The notes: a model not told the origin generated them from the sequence alone. A DNA stretch of 15,533 nucleotides from an uncultured Bacillota bacterium (GCA_946540075.1 CAMNHZ010000017.1:1-15533), one strand, 5' to 3'; counted from the stretch's first letter, positions 1 to 6,647 are shown. Numbers and translations: made by a program.

Positions 1-295
1 TTGGAACATTATATATTCTATCATCAATCATCGTTAAAATAGCTAAACTTTTTTCGTCAATCTGACCTATTAATTCAAATAAATAGTCATATAAAGACAT
101 TTTTAATATTTTTGCACTATTATAACTATCTTTTAACTCTTCAATTTCTTCTTCAGATGTTGCATTTCTGCTTAGAATATCATATAATTCCTCGTCTGAC
201 ATTTTTTTTCTATCTATAATAGCAATATAAAACTCACTAATATCTTTAGACATTACAATTTCATTAATTTCATCTTGAAAATATTCATTATCCAT
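1..295 (-). CDS. Hypothetical protein, 5' part only (C-terminus beyond the left edge)
   Basis: This is the first 98 codons of a minus-strand gene that stays open to base 2, so the C-terminus lies outside the window. The start (MDNEYFQDEINEIV) is set by a strong AAGGAG ribosome binding site at 305-310, nine bases upstream; the nearby ATG at 297-299 hits a stop after three codons. The product is acidic, apparently helical, and has no signal peptide or membrane span. Its middle reads MSDEELYDILSRNATSEEE and is rich in Glu, Asp and Leu. I recognise no family. It has its own promoter after the khpA terminator, so it is a separate transcription unit. The frame is very likely real because of the ribosome binding site and the uninterrupted length; the function is unknown. 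Confidence 0.8.
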   Translation of the reverse strand, partial: MDNEYFQDEINEIVMSKDISEFYIAIIDRKKMSDEELYDILSRNATSEEEIEELKDSYNSAKILKMSLYDYLFELIGQIDEKSLAILTMIDDRIYNVP

Positions 296-323
296 ACATA
301 CTATCTCCTTTTTATTAGCTTTT

Positions 324-352
324 ATACTAACACAAAGATTGATAACTGTCAA
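324..352 (-). promoter_or_regulatory. Promoter of the left-edge gene
   Basis: On the minus strand a perfect TTGACA (347-352) is followed by exactly 17 bases and TAGTAT (324-329), preceded by TG as an extended -10. The -35 box starts right at the end of the U-tract of the khpA terminator, so termination and re-initiation are packed together. The predicted transcript starts about 15 bases before the ribosome binding site. Confidence 0.65.
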
Positions 353-378
353 AACAAAAAAAGAAGCTATCGCTTCTT
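351..378 (-). terminator. Intrinsic terminator after khpA
   Basis: AAGAAGC (361-367) pairs perfectly with GCTTCTT (372-378) around a TATC loop. Read on the minus strand it is followed by a T-rich run (TTTTTGTTTT). The 3' end of khpA, including its stop codon at 377-379, forms part of the stem. Confidence 0.85.
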
Positions 379-625
379 AAAACTCATCAATGTTTATAAT
401 AACTCTTTTATTTTGGTCAACATAAGAAGCCGCTTGAACAATGGTTCTTACTGCATTTGCAATATTTCCTCTATGTCCGACTACTCTTCCCATATCACCT
501 TTACCTACTAATACTTGAATAGTGATAGTATCTGCTTCATCTTCATCAAATTCTTTTACAGATACTAAATCTGGCTCTTTAACAAGATTTTTTACTAAAT
601 ATTCAGTTAATTCAACTAATTTCAT
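377..625 (-). CDS. khpA: KhpA, KH-domain RNA-binding protein
   Basis: This 82-residue protein is the single-KH-domain protein known as KhpA or YlqC. It binds RNA in the cytoplasm, usually with KhpB, and affects cell shape and division in Gram-positive bacteria. The KH signature is clear: the GxxG loop is G50-H-R-G53 within VVGHRGNIANAVR, preceded by the strand TITIQVLVGKGDMG. Length and ending (KRVIINIDEF) are typical. It starts 13 bases after the rpsP stop with only a weak GAG-type ribosome binding site, so it is probably translated with rpsP from the same mRNA. The rpsP-khpA pairing is conserved in Firmicutes. No rimM-trmD follows here; the unit ends at a terminator. Confidence 0.93.
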   Translation of the reverse strand: MKLVELTEYLVKNLVKEPDLVSVKEFDEDEADTITIQVLVGKGDMGRVVGHRGNIANAVRTIVQAASYVDQNKRVIINIDEF

Positions 626-638
626 TGTTATCTATCTC

Positions 639-923
639 TTACTTTGAAGATTTTTTAGCCATTTTTGATTCATGGAATTTTTTCATAATTCCTTGCTTGT
701 TAAATAAATCTCTAACTGTATCAGTTGGTTGAGCACCATTATTTAACCATTTAAGAGCTAATTCTTCATCAATTTTTATTTCAGCTGGGTTAGCAATTGG
801 ATTATAAGTACCTACTAATTCAATTACTTTTCCATCTCTAGTAGTTCTAGCATCAGCTGCTACTACACGATAAAATGGTCTTTTTTTAGCTCCCATTCTT
901 TTTAATCTTAATTTTACTGCCAT
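639..923 (-). CDS. rpsP: 30S ribosomal protein S16
   Basis: This 94-residue ribosomal protein S16 is part of the body of the small subunit and needed for its assembly. The whole N-terminal signature is present: [19 protein letters not shown], then [12 protein letters not shown] and IELVGTYNP, with the usual lysine-rich tail (MAKKSSK). Length is normal. A GGAGG at 932-936 sits seven bases before the ATG. It is the first gene of an rpsP-khpA unit driven by a near-consensus promoter at 949-977. In Bacillus rpsP lies in an ffh-rpsP-ylqC-rimM-trmD-rplS cluster; here only khpA is kept beside it and cotE lies upstream in place of ffh, which points to local rearrangement. Confidence 0.98.
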   Translation of the reverse strand: MAVKLRLKRMGAKKRPFYRVVAADARTTRDGKVIELVGTYNPIANPAEIKIDEELALKWLNNGAQPTDTVRDLFNKQGIMKKFHESKMAKKSSK

Positions 924-948
924 AGTTTATGCCTCCATTTCTTTGTCC

Positions 949-977
949 ATTCTACCATATAATTTTAAAAGTGTCAA
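949..977 (-). promoter_or_regulatory. Strong sigma-A-type promoter of rpsP-khpA
   Basis: On the minus strand: perfect TTGACA (972-977), a 17-base spacer, then TAGAAT (949-954) with TGG just upstream giving an extended -10. The -35 box lies inside the distal arm of the terminator hairpin at 968-997. This is the best promoter in the window, as expected for a ribosomal protein gene. Confidence 0.85.
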
Positions 978-998
978 CTATTTTTGGTTGACACTTTA
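963..998 (-). terminator. Terminator after cotE, overlapping the rpsP promoter
   Basis: AAAGTGTCAAC (968-978) pairs perfectly with GTTGACACTTT (987-997) around an 8-base loop. On the minus strand the stem is followed by TTTTAAAATT, a short U-tract; on the plus strand by TTTATTTTAT. The cotE stop codon (996-998) is at the edge of the stem. The same arm supplies the TTGACA box of the rpsP promoter. Confidence 0.75.
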
Positions 999-1538
999 TT
1001 TTATGTAATTTTCATCAATTTCATTATCAATATCTTTTACTATTTCATCATCAGTTGTTTCTTCAATATTTAAATCTTCCCATGGTTCTTCATCTTCTTC
1101 AATTGCGATTTTCATTTTTGTTTCACCTACTACTTCAACTCCAAGTTCTTTTTCAACATCAAAATTAATAGTATTATTCTTTCCTATTGTAACTCCTACA
1201 CAGTTTGGCTGACTAAGTGTTCTTACAATTATTTCTGTATCACTTGTAAGATCAGCATCCTTACTTGTTTTTACACTAAACATATCGTTATATTTTATCT
1301 TTTTATTAACTACAGTAGTTTTAGTATCATTATCATAAGAATACCATATATTTATATCATATGATCCGTCTACACCAATCTTTTCACCCTGTTTATATCC
1401 TTTAAACTGATGATTAATAACCCAACATCCTAATACTGTTGTTGGTTCATTAGTAGTTTCTAAACTATAACTGTTTTTAAAATACTTTTTTGCTTTACCA
1501 ACAACTGCTTTTGTAACAATTTCTTTATACATGGCCAT
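996..1538 (-). CDS. cotE: CotE-like outer spore coat morphogenetic protein
   Basis: This 180-residue protein matches CotE, which in Bacillus forms the interface on which the outer coat of the spore assembles. Recognisable CotE stretches run in order: YKEIVTKAVVGK (4-15), LGCWVINHQF (36-45), YDINIWYSYDNDTKT (60-74), LSQPNCVGVTIG (108-119), EVVGETKMKIAI (135-146), then an acidic tail starting EEDEEPWEDL. The length is the same as in Bacillus (about 180). I chose the MAMYKE start because a GAGGGGTGG ribosome binding site lies seven bases upstream; ATG three codons in is the only rival. It stands alone between two terminators. In Bacillus cotE is next to mutS-mutL; that is not the case here. The family call rests on remembered sequence, but the agreement is extensive. 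Confidence 0.88.
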   Translation of the reverse strand: MAMYKEIVTKAVVGKAKKYFKNSYSLETTNEPTTVLGCWVINHQFKGYKQGEKIGVDGSYDINIWYSYDNDTKTTVVNKKIKYNDMFSVKTSKDADLTSDTEIIVRTLSQPNCVGVTIGKNNTINFDVEKELGVEVVGETKMKIAIEEDEEPWEDLNIEETTDDEIVKDIDNEIDENYIK

Positions 1539-1558
1539 ATATTATCCACCCCTCACTT

Positions 1559-1585
1559 TAATTTATGTAAATAGTATTAAAAAGT
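1559..1585 (-). promoter_or_regulatory. Possible sigma-K-type promoter of cotE
   Basis: On the minus strand AC (1584-1585) is followed by exactly 16 bases and CATAAATTA (1559-1567), fitting the mother-cell sigma-K pattern AC-N16-CATANNNTA. Bacillus cotE is known to have a late sigma-K promoter. The predicted start falls almost on the ribosome binding site, giving a very short leader, and such loose patterns arise easily in AT-rich DNA. Confidence 0.35.
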
Positions 1586-1589
1586 TAAC

Positions 1590-1620
1590 AAAAAAAATAG
1601 AAATATACAAATGATATTCC
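1590..1620 (-). terminator. Intrinsic terminator after the YitT-family gene
   Basis: On the minus strand GGAATAT (1614-1620) pairs with ATATTTC (1600-1606, one G-U pair) around a 7-base loop, followed two bases later by eight T (1590-1597). It begins three bases after the stop codon of the upstream gene. Confidence 0.75.
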
Positions 1621-1622
1621 TA

Positions 1623-2546
1623 TTACAATTTCTTTTCAAATTTACCATAAATACCTACACCATATGATTTTACAATAAATGCATTAGAATCTAGTGTTGG
1701 TAGATTTCTTTCTAAGCGTTGTAATTCATATTTAGATAATACTATATAACAAACATAAGTCCTGTCATGTTTATATGCTCCCTTAGCATCCCAGTATGTT
1801 ACATCTCTTTGAAGTTCATCTTTTACAAAATCAATAATCTTTTTAGGCTTTTGTTTTGTAAATACAAATGCTGTACTTGAAATATTTTGATCATGCATTT
1901 TATCAATCATTATAGTTGTAAATACAGAATATATTATTGAATAAATCATTATTTTATATCCAAATAATATTCCTGATAAAGAATATACCAAAGCATTAAA
2001 TGTTAATCCGACATTTCCCACTGTTAATCTTCTATCTTTCATCGCACCAATAATACCTAAAATATCAGTGCCTCCACTACTTGCCGAACAAGATAATGTA
2101 ATTCCAACTCCTACTCCTGCAAGAATTCCTCCAATCAATACTGATGTTATTAATTCTTCAACAATTATATGACTAGGAGATGGAATTATTGTTAAAAACA
2201 ACGTTTCAATTGCTACGCAATATAAAGTTCTATAAAAGAAAGTTTTACTTATTTTTCGATATGCTAGAATAAACAAAGGTACATTAATTATAAAGTTAAT
2301 TAAACCTGAAATATCAAATCCAAATTTTAAATGGAATTTTTTTGTCAAGATTGTTCTTATTAATTGTGAAATACCTAAAATACCACCATTATATAAATTG
2401 TTTGGTGCGATAAATAAGTTAATTGCTAATGAGAAAATAAATACTCCTGCAGTTGCTTTGATAAGTGTTTTTAAATCCCACTTAAAAACTGAATATAACA
2501 ATGGTAATTTTTTCTCTGGTTGTTTTTTCTTTAAATTAAAAATCAT
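1623..2546 (-). CDS. YitT-family membrane protein (DUF161/DUF2179)
   Basis: This 307-residue integral membrane protein belongs to the YitT family. Its N-terminal half has about five hydrophobic spans, including LIKATAGVFIFSLAINLFIAP and, after the SCSASSGGTDILG motif typical of the family, the span around VGNVGLTFNALVYSLSGILFG. The last 80 or so residues (from FVFTKQKPKKIIDFV) form the soluble DUF2179 domain. The biochemical role is unknown, possibly transport. An upstream in-frame TTG at 2550-2552 is not the start: it is one base from the AGAGGTG ribosome binding site (2554-2560), whereas the ATG at 2544-2546 is seven bases away. A promoter precedes and a terminator follows, so it is monocistronic. 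Bacilli often carry several paralogues, so no gene symbol is given. Confidence 0.92.
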   Translation of the reverse strand: MIFNLKKKQPEKKLPLLYSVFKWDLKTLIKATAGVFIFSLAINLFIAPNNLYNGGILGISQLIRTILTKKFHLKFGFDISGLINFIINVPLFILAYRKISKTFFYRTLYCVAIETLFLTIIPSPSHIIVEELITSVLIGGILAGVGVGITLSCSASSGGTDILGIIGAMKDRRLTVGNVGLTFNALVYSLSGILFGYKIMIYSIIYSVFTTIMIDKMHDQNISSTAFVFTKQKPKKIIDFVKDELQRDVTYWDAKGAYKHDRTYVCYIVLSKYELQRLERNLPTLDSNAFIVKSYGVGIYGKFEKKL

Positions 2547-2566
2547 GTACAATCACCTCTTAATCA

Positions 2567-2594
2567 ATTCTAACATATTTAAATCAAAAGTAAA
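2567..2594 (-). promoter_or_regulatory. Promoter of the YitT-family gene
   Basis: On the minus strand TAGAAT (2567-2572) is preceded by TGT (extended -10) and, 16 bases upstream, by TTTACT (2589-2594) as a partial -35. The start would fall just before the ribosome binding site at 2554-2560. Confidence 0.55.
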
Positions 2595-2608
2595 TATTTA
2601 ATTTAACT

Positions 2609-3250
2609 TTATTTAACTTTTAGATCCCTATTAAAAAATCTATTAGCCATTTCTTCAAAGTGATTTAAGCATTCATACATATTATTTTCTTTATTTCCAT
2701 CTATTTTAGTTAATTTATCATCTAAATCAATTATTTTTACATCTAATTTTTCATTAATCATTATATTCTTTTCATCTAAATCAGTTGGATAAATACCGTT
2801 TTTTAATAAATCTTCAAACAATTCACTTATTTTTTCAAATACAATCATTAATTCTTTTTCATCTAAATCATTTATTATATGATTTAAATTAATATAATCT
2901 TTATAATTAGGCATTATAATACCTATTGGATAATCATTATAAACAACTATATCTTTAATTAAGTCTTTTGATTTTGTCTTTTTGATTTTCTCTATTTTTT
3001 CTACTAACTCTTCTAATTTTGTTTTATAATTAGAATCATATTTTTTAAACATTTCATCTAATTTATTATTTTTTTCAGTCAATTTATCGATGTTACATTG
3101 TTTTGTAGTACATATACCTGGAATTTGATTATGATATATTTTAATTAAGCTATTATCATCATATACTTTTACAGTTCCATATTCTCCTGTTCCAATAGTT
3201 TCATTGTCTACAGTAATATTCAATAATCCATCTTTTTTTAAAAATACCAT
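2609..3250 (-). CDS. Minimal protein-kinase-fold protein (function unknown)
   Basis: This 213-residue soluble protein carries recognisable kinase landmarks. A glycine-rich loop GTGEYGTV lies at 20-27, and a candidate ATP-anchoring lysine at K37 (SLIKIY). A lysine/glutamate-rich helical stretch spans about 55-100, and a hinge-like IGIIMPNY at 109-116. The catalytic loop is D157-L-D-E-K-N162-I-M-I, and the metal-binding aspartate is D175 in KIIDLDD. HRD is changed to PTD, the usual catalytic-loop lysine is Asp, and DFG is DLD. Most of the C-lobe beyond this is absent. It may phosphorylate a small molecule or protein, or only bind nucleotide. Of two adjacent ATGs, the second (3248-3250) is six bases from GGAGG at 3257-3261; the first is only three. 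It lies downstream of murC and a small unknown gene, behind a terminator hairpin. Confidence 0.75.
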   Translation of the reverse strand: MVFLKKDGLLNITVDNETIGTGEYGTVKVYDDNSLIKIYHNQIPGICTTKQCNIDKLTEKNNKLDEMFKKYDSNYKTKLEELVEKIEKIKKTKSKDLIKDIVVYNDYPIGIIMPNYKDYINLNHIINDLDEKELMIVFEKISELFEDLLKNGIYPTDLDEKNIMINEKLDVKIIDLDDKLTKIDGNKENNMYECLNHFEEMANRFFNRDLKVK

Positions 3251-3271
3251 CATTAACCTCCATATTTAAAC

Positions 3272-3296
3272 AAAAAACATAGATAAATCTATGTTT
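3272..3296 (-). terminator. Terminator or attenuator before the kinase-like gene
   Basis: AAACATAGA (3275-3283) pairs perfectly with TCTATGTTT (3288-3296) around a TAAA loop; on the minus strand the stem ends in TTTTTT. It overlaps the stop codon at 3295-3297. The ribosome binding site of the next gene starts only about 10 bases further on and I see no clear promoter between, so partial read-through may feed that gene. Confidence 0.75.
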
Positions 3297-3693
3297 AATT
3301 CCATGCAATTACAACAGCATGTCCTTTGCTTTTTGTTTTTTCTAAATAATATAAACATATATCAAATTTTAATTTTTGTTCATCTAAAGCATTAATTAAA
3401 ATAGATTTGGTTACCATATCAAGTGCAGAATTTTTATTTATTATATCTTTCATATAACCATAATTATCATCCAAGTCACCAGCACTTACTATGTCTTCAC
3501 GATCATAATTAATTTCTTTTACTTTCTTTGAATCTAATGTCATATCAAAGCTATATTCTACACTTATACCTAATATTTTTAATTTATCATTAATAGTGTC
3601 TACTATGTAATCTGATATTTTACTTTGATCTAATTTTACATACTTAGAAGTATTATCAACATTATCAATTGTTTTCTTTTTACTAAATAGCAT
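3295..3693 (-). CDS. Hypothetical small cytoplasmic protein after murC
   Basis: This 132-residue protein is unknown to me. It has no signal peptide or membrane span and is of mixed charge. An N-terminal low-complexity part (MLFSKKKTIDNVDN) is followed by a region that looks alpha/beta, including ILGISVEYSFDMTLDSKKV and KFDICLYYLEKTKSKGHAVV, ending in AWN. The first ATG (3697-3699) overlaps the murC stop and is only two bases from GGAG, so the ATG at 3691-3693, eight bases from that site, is preferred. It starts two bases after the murC stop, so the two genes are cotranscribed and probably translationally coupled. A terminator overlaps its own stop codon. Position suggests a link to cell-wall growth, but that is only context. 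Confidence 0.78.
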   Translation of the reverse strand: MLFSKKKTIDNVDNTSKYVKLDQSKISDYIVDTINDKLKILGISVEYSFDMTLDSKKVKEINYDREDIVSAGDLDDNYGYMKDIINKNSALDMVTKSILINALDEQKLKFDICLYYLEKTKSKGHAVVIAWN

Positions 3694-3695
3694 TA

Positions 3696-5003
3696 TCATT
3701 TCTCCTTTAATTTTTCAAGTAATGCATTCTTTAAGTCATATATATTTCTTGGACTCATAAATAATATAACCGAATTTTTATGTTTCAGTAACAATTCAGG
3801 TTCATCCATATGAATTAATTGTCCATTCTTAAGTTGAGATATAATTATATTTTCATCTATACCTGGATAATCTTCATATTTATCTTCTCTATCAAGAGTT
3901 ACTGGAAGAACATAAGCTTTATCAGCATGATTAAGCGCTCTTGCAAAGTCTTCACCAAAATCTTTAACACGAGCCAATGTATGTGGTTGAAGTACTGCGA
4001 CTATTTCTTTATCTGGATACTTTTGTTTAGCAGCACGAATTGTTGCACGTACTTCAGCAGGATGATGTGCATAATCATCAACTAATACTACATCTCCTAC
4101 AACTTCTTCATTAAATCTTCTTTTTGCACCTTTAAATGTTTTTAAAACTTTACCTACTTTTTTAGCATCCAATCTTTCATAACAACAAATAGCTATAACA
4201 GCTAGTGCATCAAGTAGCATATGTTTTCCATAGAAAGGTAAATCAAAGTGTCCGTAATAATTACCTTCTACAATACAATCAAAACTTATACCATCTGTTG
4301 TATATTCTACATCTTTAGCAATTATATCATTATCCTCATCTAAACCATAAAAGAAAATAGGTTTATTTGTTTCTAATGAATGTGTATATTGGTCATCACC
4401 ACAAGCTATAACCATCTTTAATGCATTATCTGCATATTCTTTATATGCTTCTCTTACATCATCGATATCTTTATAATAATCAGTATGATCTAAATCTATA
4501 TTAGTTATAATTGCATATGTAGGTTCATAAGATAGGAAATGTCTTTTATATTCACATGCTTCTAGTGCGAAATACTTATTATCTTTTGAAGCATAACCAT
4601 TTCCGTCTCCAATTAGATAATTACATCCAACTAAATTATTTAATACATGAGCTAACATAGCTGTTGTAGTTGTTTTTCCATGACATCCAGCTACAGTTAT
4701 AGTTTCAAACATACGTGTAAGTTTTCCTACCATTTCTTCATAATGATATATTTTTAAACCCAATTCCATAGCTTTTGCTACTTCTGGATTATCCTCATGA
4801 AAAGCATTACCTTGAATGATAAACATATCATCATGAATATTAGCTTCATCAAATGGTAATATATTAATCCCAGCTTCAAGTAGTTTATCCTCTGTAAATA
4901 AGTGATCGGTCTTGTCACTTCCTGTTACTTCATACCCTAATGAATGCATCATAAGAGCAAGTGAACTCATTCCAGTTCCTTTAATTCCAATAAAATGATA
5001 CAT
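3696..5003 (-). CDS. murC: UDP-N-acetylmuramate--L-alanine ligase MurC
   Basis: MurC adds L-alanine to UDP-MurNAc using ATP, the first amino-acid step of peptidoglycan precursor synthesis in the cytoplasm. The 435-residue length is normal. The N-terminal Rossmann part has GIKGTGMSSLA (6-16). The central Mur ligase domain has the ATP loop GCHGKTTTT (106-114) and EACEYKRHFL. The C-terminal domain has VDDYAHHPAEVRATI, the usual MurC signature. An AGGAG lies nine bases before the ATG. It heads an operon with the small unknown gene at 3295-3693 and possibly the kinase-like gene beyond the hairpin. FtsW lies a little upstream on the same strand, separated by the DUF192-like gene. Confidence 0.97.
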   Translation of the reverse strand: MYHFIGIKGTGMSSLALMMHSLGYEVTGSDKTDHLFTEDKLLEAGINILPFDEANIHDDMFIIQGNAFHEDNPEVAKAMELGLKIYHYEEMVGKLTRMFETITVAGCHGKTTTTAMLAHVLNNLVGCNYLIGDGNGYASKDNKYFALEACEYKRHFLSYEPTYAIITNIDLDHTDYYKDIDDVREAYKEYADNALKMVIACGDDQYTHSLETNKPIFFYGLDEDNDIIAKDVEYTTDGISFDCIVEGNYYGHFDLPFYGKHMLLDALAVIAICCYERLDAKKVGKVLKTFKGAKRRFNEEVVGDVVLVDDYAHHPAEVRATIRAAKQKYPDKEIVAVLQPHTLARVKDFGEDFARALNHADKAYVLPVTLDREDKYEDYPGIDENIIISQLKNGQLIHMDEPELLLKHKNSVILFMSPRNIYDLKNALLEKLKEK

Positions 5004-5023
5004 CTTACCACTCTCCTAATTCT

Positions 5024-5029
5024 ATTATA
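5024..5029 (-). promoter_or_regulatory. -10 element of the murC promoter
   Basis: A perfect TATAAT lies on the minus strand about 20 bases before the murC ATG. No good -35 is visible at 16-18 bases (a weak TTGTTT lies 19 upstream). The divergent gene at 5144 has its own promoter on the other strand. Confidence 0.5.
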
Positions 5030-5097
5030 CACTAAATTTCCAACTTTAAAACAAAATTAGTAATATATTCCATTTGTTTTTCATATACTATGTCAAT

Positions 5098-5126
5098 TTG
5101 CACTTTTTATTTGAATGTGATATATT
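5098..5126 (+). promoter_or_regulatory. Promoter of the DUF192-like gene
   Basis: TTGCAC (5098-5103), a 17-base spacer and TATATT (5121-5126) with TGA just before it, an extended -10. The transcript would start about 11 bases before the ATG, leaving just room for the GTGGTGAT ribosome binding site. Confidence 0.55.
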
Positions 5127-5143
5127 ATTACCCGTGGTGATTT

Positions 5144-5482
5144 ATGTATACAATATTAAATAATAAAAAAGTTAAGGTAACTAAATGTAATAACCTTATC
5201 GATAAAATAAAGGCTTTTATTCATAAAATAAAAGATTTTGACTATTGTCTATGTTTTACCAAAAAAAGATTTTTTCATACTTTTTTTAAACTAAGTAATG
5301 TTGATATAGTCATGACTGACAAAAATAATAAAATCCTTTATTTATATCAAAGTTTAAAACCTTGGAAAATTATTAGTCCAAAGGAAAATGTTTTCTACAC
5401 ATATGAACTTGCAGAAAACGATACTAAGACATTAAGTCTTGGTGATAAATTTAAAATAAGAACGACTCGTAATACTCACTAG
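5144..5482 (+). CDS. DUF192-like small protein
   Basis: This 112-residue basic protein resembles the DUF192 family in its second half: NVDIVMTDKNNKILYLYQSL (53-72) followed by KPWKIISPKENVFYTYEL and the ending LSLGDKFKI, the order seen in DUF192 (hydrophobic strand, D.DG.I, P...V.E, .GDK.). The family's role is not settled. The N-terminal part is lysine-rich and has two nearby cysteines (CLC) of unknown meaning. A GGTGAT ribosome binding site lies just before the ATG. It is the only plus-strand gene between murC and ftsW, has its own promoter and ends in a two-way terminator. The frame is reliable; the family assignment is moderate. Confidence 0.65.
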   Translation: MYTILNNKKVKVTKCNNLIDKIKAFIHKIKDFDYCLCFTKKRFFHTFFKLSNVDIVMTDKNNKILYLYQSLKPWKIISPKENVFYTYELAENDTKTLSLGDKFKIRTTRNTH

Positions 5483-5494
5483 TCGTTCTTTTTT
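5458..5494. terminator. Two-way terminator between convergent genes
   Basis: AAGAACGACT (5458-5467) pairs perfectly with AGTCGTTCTT (5481-5490) around a 13-base loop. T-runs follow on the plus strand (5489-5494) and, more weakly, on the minus strand. It serves the DUF192-like gene and the ftsW-type gene; the stop codon of the former (5480-5482) lies at the stem. Confidence 0.88.
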
Positions 5495-6647
5495 ATAACT
5501 TTATTTTTTGGTTACGTGTTTCTATATGAACTCTTTGAACAATTGCTAGAGCAATAATTAATGATATTGTGAATGATCCTCCGTAACTTAAAAATGGTAA
5601 TGGTACACCTGTTAATGGTATTACACCAAATAAACCTCCAAGATTTATAAAAATATGCATAAATATATAAGTTGCTACACCTAAACACATAAATCTACCT
5701 CTAAATGTATTAGCATTACAAGCAAGTTTAGTAATACGATATAGTATGAATAAATAAGCAAAGAATATAAGTGAACATTTTAGAAAACCATATTCTTCTG
5801 ATACTATTGCAAATACACTATCAGTATGAGGTTCTGGAATATATGAATACTTTTGTCTACTTTTACCAGGTCCTAAACCTAATAATCCACCATTATTAAT
5901 AGCAATATAACCATTACATACTTGATATCCTCCTACTTCATATTTTGAACAAGGATTAATAAAATCAAGACGATCTTTTTGTTCTTCAGAAAGAATATAT
6001 CCTTTAGTATTCATAAGAATTATTCCTCCAAAGACAGCTACTATTAATAAGAATATTATTATTCTAAACTTTTCAATTCTTAGAATTGGACTTGATATAA
6101 ACATAACTCCAAATATTCCAAGTAATATTGTTGCCGTTCCTAAGTCTTTTTGTAAGAATATAATAACAGGATAAATAAGACCTATAGTAATTATTATACC
6201 TATAATATCATAATGATTAATCTTTTTATTTCTTAATTTCGATGAAAATTTCTCAAATAACAGCGATAAAACTATTATAGTAAACGGTTTAGCAAATTCA
6301 CTTGGTTGGAATCTAAATGGTCCTACTTTAATCCAGTTTAATGAACCACGATAAGCTTGACCACGAAGACTCAAATAAACTAATAATAATCCTATACCTA
6401 TATAACCAAGAAAACCAAAAAAGCCATATGTTTTTGTATCATTTTTTATAATTATAAGGCCTATAACAAAACCTGCTGCTATCATCTCTAGTTGTCTAAA
6501 AAAATAGTAATAAAGAGAAACATTACTATCAGTTGCTTCACTACTTGATGCAGTTACGATATTAAGAAGACCAAAAACAAACAATATTAATGTGACAATT
6601 AGTAAACTTTTATCCATGTCAGCAAAAGTTCTTCTAAGTTTCTTCAT
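5493..6647 (-). CDS. ftsW: FtsW/RodA-family (SEDS) peptidoglycan glycosyltransferase
   Basis: SEDS proteins polymerise lipid II into glycan strands together with a class B penicillin-binding protein. The 384-residue length is usual, with about ten membrane spans. Family landmarks are GSLNWIKVGPFRFQPSEFAK (101-120), FLQKDLGTA (164-172), GYQVCNGYIAINNGG in the large outer loop, and PEPHTDSVFAIVSEEYG (271-287) with D276 at the position known to be essential. The closing motif is PLTGVPLPFLSYGGS. The motif set looks closer to FtsW (or the sporulation paralogue SpoVE) than to RodA, but the three cannot be separated safely by eye. Two cysteines (C233, C244) in the outer loop are unusual. The ribosome binding site is AGGTGAT. 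A YjcZ-like gene lies divergently upstream. Confidence 0.93.
   Translation of the reverse strand: MKKLRRTFADMDKSLLIVTLILFVFGLLNIVTASSSEATDSNVSLYYYFFRQLEMIAAGFVIGLIIIKNDTKTYGFFGFLGYIGIGLLLVYLSLRGQAYRGSLNWIKVGPFRFQPSEFAKPFTIIVLSLLFEKFSSKLRNKKINHYDIIGIIITIGLIYPVIIFLQKDLGTATILLGIFGVMFISSPILRIEKFRIIIFLLIVAVFGGIILMNTKGYILSEEQKDRLDFINPCSKYEVGGYQVCNGYIAINNGGLLGLGPGKSRQKYSYIPEPHTDSVFAIVSEEYGFLKCSLIFFAYLFILYRITKLACNANTFRGRFMCLGVATYIFMHIFINLGGLFGVIPLTGVPLPFLSYGGSFTISLIIALAIVQRVHIETRNQKIKL

Noticed and set aside
275..511. Plus-strand open frame of 78 codons
   Set aside because: It lies antisense to khpA and the khpA terminator and has no ribosome binding site; khpA on the other strand is certain.
2398..2601. 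Plus-strand open frame of 67 codons
   Set aside because: It is antisense to the YitT-family gene and its promoter, and its protein resembles no family.
3819..4085. Plus-strand open frame of 88 codons
   Set aside because: Fully antisense to murC, with a hydrophobic composition typical of the complement of AT-rich coding DNA.
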